Shown piece by piece: positions 22,717 through 33,817 of a stretch of 64,000 nucleotides of DNA. A program made the position numbers and the translations under genes. The notes under the pieces were generated by a model. That model had not been told where the DNA came from. It made no database searches and saw nothing but the letters and a program-made list of their open reading frames with translations. Within the stretch, counting starts at the first letter, position 1; each line of letters starts with the position of its first letter. Source of the DNA: Armillaria gallica (taxonomy: Eukaryota > Basidiomycota > Agaricomycetes > Agaricales > Physalacriaceae); the NCBI GenBank assembly GCA_037576215.1, contig JBANDB010000010.1, positions 1,612,001 to 1,676,000 of the forward strand. The letters are read 5' to 3'.

Positions 22717-24713
22717 CTAACTAAAGGACAGTTTCCCCGCTTCCATTGCGCGACGTACCAACGCTCCATCGTCATCGTGTAGAATCGATTGATATAAGTA
22801 GTCCCGCGGAGAAAATGATATCGTAACAGGCTGGTGGCTGATATTCCAGCGGCATTCGATCATAGCGGCGAGGGCAGGAAGGTCATACCTATGATGCGGT
22901 GATATCATCAGAGATATGACAAGCCGCTGCAGGACAGGAAGAGCCTCAGGAACGGTGAGAGACTGGACGAGGTCTTCATTATACCGAGCCTCGTACACTC
23001 GAAGTTCGAGCAAGCTCGCCAGGTCTCGAACAAGAAGCGTCGGGGTCAGTACATGTAAAGCCGCCATTCCTTGCAAGGTGAGGCGAGTGAGCACACACGA
23101 TGATAGCTCATGCAATGCTAAAAATGATATGGACGCAGTAGGGCGGCTGTCCAGATTGTTGACCTGGAGGTCTTCCAGTGCGGGTGCGCTGATCCATCGA
23201 AGTATTTCGTGGTCGCCAAGGTTCATTTTTCGAAGACGCGGGAGGGTGACGTGGGCGTAGGTGAAATGGATGCGGCGATTGATACCAGAAGGGCCAGAGG
23301 GTCTGGTATGTGTTAGTTCTTCAACATCCTGAAAACTCGGAAGGGATAAAATGGGCATGTAAGTTGAAAATGATGGTAGATTGGCTTCTTCCATGCGGCA
23401 GGAAGAATTCCCAGAAAGCTCGAAAAAGGTTCTTCCTGGCCGCTGGGGCAACGGATAGAGGACTTCGATATACTGGAGCGCAGAAGCGTCGATATGTGTT
23501 AGAATGGCAAGGTTCGCAAGAGAAACTTTGCGAAGGTGCCGAAGTGACACTACGAGAGGTTTGTTGGGTTCATGAGAGTAACGTGATTCGGCATCGCTGC
23601 AACAAATATTTACCAAGTTGGGCATACGACGAAGAGCACCGAAGAGTAGCGTCGGTACGCCCCATGTGGTCACGACGTTCCAATTGAGACATGTCAGTTG
23701 GGAACATGGCAAACCGTTTAGTATGTAGGATATGCCCTGCTCGGAATCAGTTACACCGCTTAACATAACGGCTTTTGAGCCGGGGACAATTTCGAAAACA
23801 GGTAGGGAATCGGACGTCCAACACGGGCATCTCGGGGGAGACAAATAGATGAAGCTCTCGCAATAGTGGCAATTGAGCATCCTTCAAACGGCCCATAAAG
23901 GACCATACGCAGGATCGTGGACCATCAGATAGTGTGAGGGACTCCCAGCGCTGTGACTGCGATGAGAGGAGCTGGAGGAGAGTCCTGCACCGAGACAACA
24001 TGGGAAGCGACATCCGACATCCCGTAATCCTGTAATGCAATAACAATTTCGAGAGAATGTTTCCCCGAGCGCTCCAGGCATGTGGTGAGCATTTTCTCCG
24101 GATTCTTGCTGAGTAGGATCATATGATTCTGGAGGTTAACGCGACTCCAGAGTGGCGGCAGTCCAATGGAAACCATTCTCCATTCGCTGCAGACGCGACC
24201 GAGTACCCATGGGTACCGCCTGTGGGAGAAGATGTTAAGAGCCTCGCCATTCGGCGGTGCCACCATACTGCACATGTCAAGGATGCGACAGAAGATTTCG
24301 CAGAGGATTTCTCGAGGAAAACGTCGAATGGCGGAGATAAACCCTTTATGAATGGTTAAGAAAGCTTCGATATCCGCCTCTTCTTCACGCAGTTCCTCCG
24401 CGTCTCCCCCAATGATGCCAGTGCGAAAATTCTGGATAAGCTCCAGCTGTGATTGGGCATTGGCAATGACGTTCTTGATGGTGGTCAGCTCAGAATCAAG
24501 AGGATATCTATTTGACCTGAGAAATGATCGGAAATTGTGGGCAACATGCCAGGATCTAGGCTGCCATGTAGGCTTCATCAAACTATTGAAAATCAGCCTC
24601 CGACTAGAACTATAAAGTAAGAAGACACTCACCTGTTTGTGGGGCTGGGTACCGAGGGGAACTTGAAGCCTGCACTGGAGGCAAGTGGCGAAGAAAACAC
24701 AGCTTTCCCACAA
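22717..24713 (-). CDS. F-box / leucine-rich-repeat-like protein, two frame breaks
   Basis: F-box proteins recruit substrates to SCF ubiquitin ligases. The upstream reading frame includes FRSFLRSNRYPLDSELTTI, a coiled helix, then the F-box AIRRFPREILCEIFCRIL and VLGRVCSEWRMVSIGLPPLW. LRR-like strands continue to the stop near 22717. The exact start is uncertain; MKPTWQPRSWHV or an earlier Met at 24713 are options, and GTGAGT at the PHKQ codons may open an intron. The frame changes twice. Near 24010, one fewer C in a CCC run joins DVAS to MLSRCRTLLQLL. Near 23773-23776, one fewer A in an AAAA run (minus strand) joins CPRLK to AVMLSG. Both are single-base-run changes. Such genes are numerous and often decayed in mushrooms, so a pseudogene is possible. 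Confidence 0.72.
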
Positions 24714-24983
24714 GGCTAAAATATTGCCGCAGTATAAGCGCCAAAGACAAAAGTCGTATTACGTTATAATAGCAAGGAAAAGGTACAAGACCATGATGAG
24801 GTTGAACTGTACTTTCGCCAATGGACCGCGGAGGGGGGGGAATGTTTGAATTTGCCTGACTGCCGGAACGAAGGGCCGGGTTTCCGGCAAGTATTTATTC
24901 GCCGGTCACTAAAACTTCGCGTCTGCCACCAGCTGGAGTAATTTGGTTGCCCCCTCCTCATACGCATCCGGGGCATATACAGG

Positions 24984-27932
24984 ATGGATCCAGAGGACTG
25001 TTCATCTCTTTTGGCGCCTACTGCTGAGCAGTTGGCAGCAGTCAAAGTTTTTCCGTTGATAATTTCGCTCAAAAGCGATATTTCGGTGCGCCTCCTAGTG
25101 TCGCATTGTTTTGGTTCACTCATGCCTCGTAGAAACAACTAGGTTAGCTCTCAGTCGAACAGATAGCTTTAACCTGGTAGCTGATCTTTGCTCAAGAGTC
25201 GGCACTGAGCTGGGAGTAGGTTCCTTCATTGCCATCGTCCGTTTCCAAGCTGACGAAGTCCTAGTCAATTGACGGCCTCTGATATCAGCTTCGCTGTTGT
25301 TCGACCCGTCGTGTTCAAATATGCGAAGGTTACCATTCTCCTACTTCGCTGACTACTCGTCTCATACGGTGCATTAGCTACAAAATATGGCCGTCGTATA
25401 CGCGTGTCTGGTTGTCCGGTCGTACTTCTTGAACGAAGCCGAGGAAGATCTAGCTTACTCTGGTCTGATGCAGTCCCGTGCCATGCTCTGCGAAATCTTG
25501 GCCATAAAGCTCCTCAACAACTTTGCGAATAACTACATTCAATTGGTTGCCGTCCTTACCACCACTTGGAATCCTCTCGCCGGGGCTCCCACTGATGTCA
25601 TCGACCAAGTTCGACAAGTCCTAGGTGGAGATGATGACGATCTTAACTCCCCGCAAAGTGCTCTCGAGGTCCAGCCATCCATCGATGTCTTCCATGCTAA
25701 TCCCGTTACTCATTCGAATTTCCAGATGGCGATATCTACCGAGTCGAAGCATTTCATTTCTTGCCCCGTCTCACAGAAGGTTGTCAACGACATCTATTCT
25801 GGACGCGTCATATTCTCGACAGCTGCCCACAGATCTGTCTTAGCTGACAACTACAAACCGCGTGCAATTGAGGTATACGATTGCCGCAAGGCACCATTTT
25901 TGGATCACTATCGGTACGATGCTTGCCCTTCATTCGCAGCTCACACCTCAATGTGTGCAGGCTTCGTGTCCCACGTTATGGGACCATCCTAGAGTTTCTG
26001 AATTTTGCTGTTCTTTTGTGTACCTTTATCCTCTGCCTTACCTGTTTGTGAAATGTCCCTTGTTCTTCCGCTATCGCGCTAACAAATATGCAGATCAGGA
26101 CTTGGATGTGGTCACCGGCTGGGAGATTACGTTCGGTGTATGTGCCGTTGCCTTTGTTTTAGAAGAGTACACCGCTGCGACAGAACATGGATGGAGCATC
26201 TACATTGCCAATGTCAGTATCTCTGTCGAGTCGACTCGCCATCGAAACTCACATTATCTCTTCTGCAGACGTGGAACGCGTTCGATTTTTCTTTCATCCT
26301 TATCTTTCTCATCTATCTCGGCTTGAGGATCCGGGGAATTTCTCAAGGCAACCCTGGCTATTCAGATACGGCATTCGACGTGCTTGCATGTGGAGCATGC
26401 ATACTGTTTCCCCGGCTCGCATTTTTCGCAGTCTCCAACAACGTCGTTGTCCTGTAAGTGACTCCTAGCCGCACAAATGTTACCATCTAAGCACCACAGA
26501 TCTCTGCGAGAAATGATATCGCAATTTGTGTTCTTCATCGGCATTGCTGCGATCTGTTTCTCCGGCCTGTTGTTTACGCTTTGGAGACTTGGTATGTTCT
26601 TCCCTCTTTGAAGAAGATCTATCTTCTGATAAAAGTTCCCAGGAAACGGAACTTGGTCGGTCAAAAAGATTGCTTGGCTCATGGTACAGATATGGTTTGG
26701 TAACACGTACTTGAGTTTTGGACAGGCTGAGAGCTTCCATCCGCTATTCGGACCCATCCTTATGACAAGCTTCGCGGCCCTGTCGAACACTCTCTTGTTG
26801 ACAAGTAAGTCTTGTTATCTTAAGGATACCCAAACTGACGCCAGTCAGTCCTCATTTCAATCTTGTCCAATACTGTGGCAAGAATTGATGCAGTGAGTTT
26901 CACTGACCGTTTTGCTACGAATACTGATGGACATCTTCTGCAGAATGCCACACAAGAGGTTCGTCTCCTATTGCCGTACATGTCCGCGTTTTAATGACTG
27001 AATATCTAGTACCTATTCCAATACGCCATATCTACCATCGAAGGGTATGCGGACGCTTTCCTTTCACATCCTGATACACACTAATACAGAACCGTAGTGT
27101 CCAATCGGACGCGCTCTTTTCCTACCAGCCTCCTTTCAACATCCTCGCCTTTGTCATCCTCAAGCCGGCTAGCTGGATCCTCACTCCTCGCGCTCTTCAC
27201 ACCACCAATGTCTTCCTCACTAGAGTCACCAGTTTTCCCATCCTCGTTGTCATAGGCGTCTACGAACGCTACTTTGCCTCAGGACAGCGCTTTCGTGAAT
27301 CGGGCAAAGGTGCCGCACAGTCACTATTCAATAGTCTCCCCCGCCACATCAAGAGCATGCCTCTTGTCGAAGCTATCGTTGGGTCCACGTCGAATGACCT
27401 GTACGAAGCTATCTTCGAGGTTGACGCGGAGCGCGATTTGGATTTGTTCGACGAAGAAGAAGAGGAACTCCCTCACCTTCGATCAGTGCATTCGCAGGAG
27501 AATTTGCCTTCGGATGCTGAAAGTAGGAAGAGGCGCCCGTCGAGCGTCAGGCGGCCAGCAAGCATGGCATCGGGTCGGAAGGGACTGTCGCCTCATGGTT
27601 CGCCCAGGACACCCAGGGCAAGGAATCTCGACCTCCTCTCGGCTGAAGTGCAGTCCCCTGTGGGCTCATTCAATCCGTTGCAACGACTGTTTAGTCGACC
27701 GGCTGATAGTCCTCAAGTAGAAGCAACCGTGAAGAAGGTGGAGGCTCTAGTGGATGAGCTGCGCGACCTGCCTGTTCATAAATTGAAAGATGAGATGAAG
27801 GAACTACAGGTATGTTTGCATTCGTGGGGGAACCGAATTCTGTTTACCTTTGTCTAGGAGCGCCAAGCGAGGATCGAGAGCTTATTACTGATGCTCACGA
27901 GAGGTATGAGAAACGAAACACCGGGAGCATGA
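24984..27932 (+). CDS. YVC1: YVC1-type vacuolar TRP-like cation channel
   Basis: Fungal YVC1 homologues release calcium from the vacuole. Start ATG is at 24984 (MDPEDCSSLLAPTAEQLAAV) and stop TGA at 27930-27932. The second exon seems to be only SALSWD (about 25199-25217). Downstream landmarks are QLTASDISFAVVRPVVFKYA, LQNMAVVYACLVVRSYFLNE and SRAMLCEILAIKLLNNF, then the channel domain with VTGWEITFGVCAVAFVLEEY, DVLACGACILFPRLAFFAVS and MISQFVFFIGIAAICFSGLL, and the pore-region segment VQIWFGNTYLSFGQAESFHP. The long acidic C-terminal tail (DLDLFDEEEEELPHL) matches the regulatory tail of the family. The last exon ends RMRNETPGA. About 650-700 residues, as expected. Boundaries between 25088 and 25217 are the least certain. 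Confidence 0.9.
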
Positions 27933-28355
27933 TGATGACATCTGGACTATTCGAATGCATTTGCTTTGGACATATACCTACCTAAGGACACTCTTCTGAT
28001 ACGCTCAACCTTGATGTTCCGATTGCTCTGTTTTGAACGCTGTTCACTTCGAAGCCTACTTATAAACCCGAAGAATATGCCAAGGCCAGATGCGTACTAA
28101 GTCATTACGGCCAGATTGAAACTCGGACTACATCACTGACCTGCATAGGAACTAGAACAAAGCGATGCTCGATAGGGCCCGCCATTGCATACTCAGCGGC
28201 ATTTGACCTGTGATTCATAACAAGAGATAACCCGTGACGCGAAGCAGGTTGCAATTTTCGAAACTTGGATAAATGTCCCGTGTACATACATTGATTCCTT
28301 GAACACAACATTAACGGTCTAAAAGTACACTTTAAATAGATCCAATATTATGATA
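27933..28355. other. Short tail-to-tail intergenic region
   Basis: This 423-bp stretch lies between the stop codons of the YVC1-like and caleosin-like genes. I see nothing but 3' UTR-like sequence in it. Confidence 0.4.
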
Positions 28356-29930
28356 CTAGTTCCCTAAAGCACTCTTCCCATCCGAGTCCGTCGGCGGCAC
28401 GTTCTCCGCGTCACCTTCCCGTGAACGTTCGTAATTCGACAGTATCGTTGGAAGGAGTAAAGTCTAACGGAAGATGTCAGCATAAATTAAACACATACAT
28501 CTCAAGGTGAGCACTCACCCGCACGACACGACCAATATCATCCTTGAAAGGCATTTCGTGAGCTGGTATCGGCGGCATGTAGAAGGGCCATGTCGTCCCC
28601 CATTCGAATATCAATAGCAAGATGCCAAAATATTGACGGCTGTGGCAAACCTGCTTCAGCACGCAACTTGTGGAGCATCAAGAGTCATACGTACCTTTTC
28701 TTGACCGTCTCCTTCCAATTTTGAGGACCAGAAGCTCTTTCGTTGTTGCTGAACGCGGGGTAAGTCAAGGAGTAGATATCAAAGGCATCAGCACGTACAT
28801 GAAAAACTACAAGAGTGTCTTCAATATTGTGTTAATGTAAGAGATCGAACATACCTGCTCAATGTCGATGTCCTGGCACCATTCAATACGTTCATAGGAG
28901 CCCCAGTTCTTTCCCCATCGCGTGTTACTCAACTTATTCACACGTATTGGGAGATTGAAGTCCGTTGACGGAATCCACGAGTCCGAAGTTGGATAACTGC
29001 AAAATGCTCAACAGGATGTCGACATTAGATATTGGAAACGAACCTGAACACGGTATGGAGTGCATATGCAGCATATCGAGCATACTTGTCTTCGAGGCCG
29101 AGCACGATCAACCCCCGAACGGTGTCATCGAAAGATACGACACCGTCACCGTTTGTATCGAAGAACGTCGGCGTCTACAAAAATACTATGATTAGCGTGA
29201 CGCCGAATACTTCTCGCGTACTCACGACACCGCTCATATTCATCGCCTTGACAGTCCAATTCCCGACTTGCTTGACAGCAGCGAGAGGCAAACCGTTCAC
29301 CTTCTCCAGGCCCTCACCAAGCGCTTGCAATCCATCGATAGCCTTCAACCCGCTCGCGACAGGCTGGAATACCTTCCCACTCGTCTGAGCTGCGAGGGTT
29401 ACTACACCACCCACCGCCGTCCCAGCTAGATCAGCAGTACCAGTAACAACGTTCGTCGTGACGTTGAGACCTGTCTTGGCTACCTGCCGTCCAATAGAGA
29501 ACCCAGTCGAGCTGGCGTTTTGTATGAATCCTGCGCTGTATTTGCTGGCGTCGATGGCGGGGTTGATGATTGTAGAAGCACCCGTAGTGAAGACATTTCC
29601 TACACTGTAGAACCCAGAGGCAATATTGCCGCCAATGCCCCCTCCTTGGGAAGGCTGGGCGATAGTATCAGCTTCATGACTGTTTGCTCTCTCACCCTCT
29701 TCAGCTTCTGAGGTGACTCCGACGATTGTCTCAGAGTTCCCTTCAGTGACCGCAGGATGCGGAGTGGTTACGGGAGGGTCATCCGGAGGTGGAGTAGGAT
29801 GTACCTCTGTCTTCGGTTTATTGGGACTGATGGCGCCAGTGGCCGTGGTCGCTATATCTGAGACGCCATGGGCCATTTGTGAGAGCCCGTTTCCAGCGAT
29901 GTCGGACGTGTTCTTCAGGAAAGAGGACAT
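28356..29930 (-). CDS. Caleosin-like EF-hand protein with perilipin-like amphipathic region
   Basis: Probably a lipid-droplet protein. Start ATG is at 29928-29930 (MSSFLKNTSDIAGNG) and stop TAG at 28356-28358. An acidic, Pro-rich linker is followed by about 130 residues of Gly/Ala/Val-rich amphipathic sequence (for example ASKYSAGFIQNASSTGFSIG and TNVVTGTADLAGTAVGGVVT), reminiscent of the 11-mer repeats of perilipins. After an intron comes an EF-hand loop DTNGDGVVSFDD and the caleosin-type stretch SYPTSDSWIPSTDFNLPIRV. The C-terminal block is YFGILLLIFEWGTTWPFYMP and DDIGRVVR, equivalent to the caleosin C-terminal EWGTTW segment. The last exon is hydrophilic and ends SDGKSALGN. Caleosins are haem peroxygenases on oil bodies; the haem ligands could not be verified here. 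A TATA-like run lies 30 nt upstream of the ATG. Confidence 0.78.
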
Positions 29931-29959
29931 TGTTACGTAGCAATTGGCAGGCTGGCAGG

Positions 29960-29967
29960 TATATATA
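29960..29967 (-). promoter_or_regulatory. TATA-like box upstream of the caleosin-like gene
   Basis: TATATATA lies about 30 nt before the predicted ATG at 29930. If it is the TATA box, the 5' UTR would be very short or transcription would start close to the ATG. It supports this ATG over an in-frame upstream Met at 30044. Confidence 0.4.
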
Positions 29968-31647
29968 CACCTAATTGAATTTGTGGAGACCATCATCATC
30001 CCTTGGCGCCACTGGGGAGTCGGGACGCAATCGACGACATCCACGTGATGTTTTAGCTCGACATCCTGATCATAGAGAGTGTGTGAGGGAGGATGTTTCT
30101 TCTGGTTTTCATGTCCCTGAGAAGGAAACTAGCCATAGAGTCGGAAGCAGACGCTAATGATTCTTCAGATATTTTAGATGCCTGTCAGGCTGACCGTTTG
30201 GGATAGCCTGAGCAAGGCGCGAAGAAATTGGAGCACCTGAATTGGGAACTGTTATCTTTCAGGGAATGAAGGAGCCTGTTGGATGATTGAGGATAGCCAA
30301 TGAATTATGTGACCTCGAACGTCACGTAGCAACACGTACGAGGTACCCAAATCTAGCCAAATGAACACGTCAGAGACAACGATTCTATACCAGTCAATGT
30401 TAGCAGACACGTTGTTGAGCTCGTATACTAAAGGTCCGGTTATTCCATATACACTTGGAGTTGCCCGCCCACTTCCAAGCACGTTTTTACCAGATCAGCT
30501 TTGTAGACTGCATATATAATATCCATCCATGTTTCATGATTAATTGTCCGGATTTCAGAGCTTCAGTTCCAGTCGAAGCCGTATTACAACATGGTGATAG
30601 CAGTGAAAAAAGACTCCGTCTGATTATTTCCCACGCTTCAACTTTCCGTCACGTCATCATCTGACGGTTATGAACACATTACCTTTCTTCAAATTCAACT
30701 CGAATCTTGCTGTTCCCTCCCAAATCTAATCTTGTTCCGACCCTGTTCCGAAGATCTTTGTATCGTACACCTGGTCTTGATCCGAGTCACGATTGATCTT
30801 TTCCGAATCCTCTGCTAAATGCTACAATGTCTCTAATTGGACGGTGACCGCAAACCGGTTTTCTAAACTCTAAAATCTACGACCATCTCTCATATTCAGT
30901 CATAAAGTATGGTTCCCGTTTCAATCAAGGCGAGGTAATCAGTGATCATATGGATGCTAAGCAGTGGGTCACAGAACTTTCGGGGGTTGTGTAGGTTTAC
31001 TCACGGTGGTATCTCAGTTCAGTGAACAAGTGCTGTGTTCGTGAATGTTCTCTCACGGATTCAGAAGGCCGAACGTGCCACTGCGCGCTGAATATTGATT
31101 CATCAACAGCACCAGCGCCTAGGCATCAACTTGTCGTTTCAGCTACACCGAAGCTACTTATCCGCATCGTGTCAGGCTCCGTTTTCATTTCCATGCGGTA
31201 TTGAAAGGCGGGAGAAGCGAGGGGAGTACCTTGGCGCATCCAAAGCCTGCTTCCTTAGAAACAAGTACCGGACGATTCCATTGACGCACTTTCCTTCCGT
31301 CACTGACGTGTCTTTCTAGTGATTCGCCTGTTCATGTATGCTCCTTCAAAGCAAGACTGCAATGAAGGAACACATGGACGTTCCCGCGGATAAATTGCTT
31401 TGCATACATATAGATCCGCCCGATTGCCATCTATGCAGCTAGAAGGGGGGATAACTTGCCATCTAACAGAGCGCCATTGAAAACTGCAGGTGATCTGATC
31501 AACTTCATCACGTTCTATTACCGTTCTATTAATGATTGGTCAAGCCTGCGAACGTGCACACTGTGTTAGGATCAAAGCATGCTCGGTAGTCAGGTTGGCC
31601 GAGATTATAAGGTGGTTGACTCGACAGCTCCCTTGTCTCATCGTCCC
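29968..31647. other. Divergent intergenic region, no gene supported
   Basis: About 1.6 kb between two divergent genes. Frames such as 30252-30482 (minus) and 31095-31319 (plus) have no recognisable domain. CACGTT at 31509-31514 is a weak PHO4-type half match upstream of the phosphate transporter. Confidence 0.4.
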
Positions 31648-33817
31648 ATGGATTCAGAGAAAGCTTCCAGCGACGTGGGTCATGGACCCGCCATTGCCCG
31701 ACCTGGATATGTCCTCGATGAACGTCGACGCGCAGCCCTAGCGGAGGTTGACAACGCCAAGTTCTCGTGAGCGAATCGATCACATTTTACCTGTCTCCCA
31801 ACTCAAATAGTTCGCAGATGGTTTCATGTAAAAATCTGTCTTGTCGCGGGGGTTGGCTTCTTTACCGATGCGTGCGTTTGAATCAGTTAGAGAAAAAGTA
31901 TCCTTTATCTCACCTTTGCTTTAGGTATGATATTTTTGCTATAAACATCGGTGCAACCATGATTGGATACGTCTATGGTCACAGTGAGTCGGCTATTAAT
32001 TCGACTTTTCTTTTCTTCATTACTCACCCTTGTACCAGACCAGGCGCTCAGCTCCAATCAAGATCTTGGCCTCAAAGTCGCCACCCCGGTTGGTACCCTC
32101 GTTGGTCAGCTCCTCTTCGGTTGGCTCGCCGATATAGTCGGGCGCAAGCGCATGTGTACGCACACGTCTCTCGTAACTTGTACCAGCATCAGGCTCTAAC
32201 TGTTGCAGACGGTGTCGAGTTGATCCTCATGATAATAGCCACGTTCGGACAGACAGTCTCAGGAAGTGGTCATGCAGTGAATATCATTGGCGTTCTTGTT
32301 GTCTGGCGCTTTTTGGTATGTCAATAATCCTTACTCTCGCCACAGTCAATTTAACAGCATCAACACTCAGATGGGAGTTGGAGTCGGAGGTGATTACCCT
32401 CTGAGCGCGATCATCTCCTCAGAGTTCGCCTCTACCAGAATTCGGGGTCGTATGATGAACGCAGTCTTCGCCTTCCAAGGCTGGGGTAATTTTGGTATGC
32501 GTTCGACGATCACGGCCAGATATTCAAAACTGACGTATTTTCTCCAGCCGCGGCATTGGTGTCTTTGATTGTCACCGCCGCCTATAAAGATGCTATTCTT
32601 CGCGATACGCCTCCAAATTACAATCACGTCGACTTCGTATGGCGTCTTCTCATCGGGATCGGCTGTGTTCCTGGTGTCATCGCCTTATACTTCCGTCTAA
32701 CTATTCCTGAGACGCCTCGTTTCACCATGGACATAGAACGCAACATCCAACAAGCCTCTGCGGACATCACCAACGTCCTCACTGGAAAGTCTGCCGAAAG
32801 CCCAGACGCCGTCATCCAGCGCGTCGAAGCGCCCAAGGCCTCCTGGTCAGATTTCCTTGAATACTTTGGTCAATGGAAAAATGGGAAAATCCTCATCGGT
32901 ACTGCATATTCCTGGTTCGCTCTTGATGTGAGTATGACCAATGACAGTAGTCCTGGAAATTTTTGACTGTCCTTGTAGATCGCTTTCTACGGCCTTGGGC
33001 TCAATTCTAGTATCATCCTGGAGGTTATAGGTTTCGGAACGCCTTTGACAAGTGGTTCGCAAAAGGTCTACGATAACCTGAAGAACATCTCAGTCGGTAA
33101 CCTGATCCTATCGGCAGCCGGCCTCATCCCCGGGTACTGGGTCTGCTTCCTCTTCATCGATTCATGGGGCCGCAAGCCTATTCAGTTGATGGGCTTTAGT
33201 GTGCTCACGGTCCTCTTCATCATCTTGGGTAGGTATCCTTCCTCTCTACATGCCTGTTTTTACATAAAAAAATTTAGGCTTCGGCTTCGACGCCCTCAAC
33301 AAGACGAAGTCCTCTAGAGACGCCTTCGTCTTCCTCTACTGCCTCACCAACTTCTTCCAGAACTTTGGGCCGAACACGACCACGTTCATTGTACCTGGTG
33401 AGGCGTTCCCGACTCGGTATCGGTCGACTGCGCATGGAATATCTGCTGCGAGCGGGAAACTCGGGGCTATCGTTGCCCAAGTAGGATTTGCCCAGCTGAG
33501 GAATATCGGCGGGACTAACAAGTTTGTGAAGCACATGTAAGTTGTCTCTGTTTCAGGCCCAGGGGTCATATCTGACGTGTACGGGCGATTCTATAGCCTG
33601 GAAATATTTGCATTCTTCATGCTGACGGGTATCTTCTCGACCCTGCTCATTCCCGAGACGAAGAATAAGACTCTTGAAGAACTGTCAAATGAAGATCAGG
33701 AAGGCTTCGTCCGGGGTAAGTCTCTCCTTCTCAGTCCCTTGTCCTTACTGACGGTCTCCTGTAGGTGCCGGTCGTCTTGAACTGGACGACAACGGTTTGG
33801 TAAAAACAGTCTCATGA
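31648..33817 (+). CDS. PHO84: PHO84-type high-affinity inorganic phosphate:H+ symporter
   Basis: MFS phosphate:H+ symporter of the plasma membrane. ATG at 31648 ([13 protein letters not shown]) or an in-frame ATG at 31579; I prefer 31648 because it resembles the family start. Stop TGA at 33815-33817. Landmarks are [76 protein letters not shown] (the GGDYPLS signature), [32 protein letters not shown] and [20 protein letters not shown]. The C-terminus ends in [16 protein letters not shown] and a short acidic tail. All exons join in frame, for about 540 residues with 12 helices. Regulation by phosphate starvation is usual for the family. Confidence 0.94.

Noticed and set aside
29931..30044. Longer N-terminus of the caleosin-like protein from 30044
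   Set aside because: The extension is not protein-like and contains the TATA-like run just upstream of the ATG at 29930.
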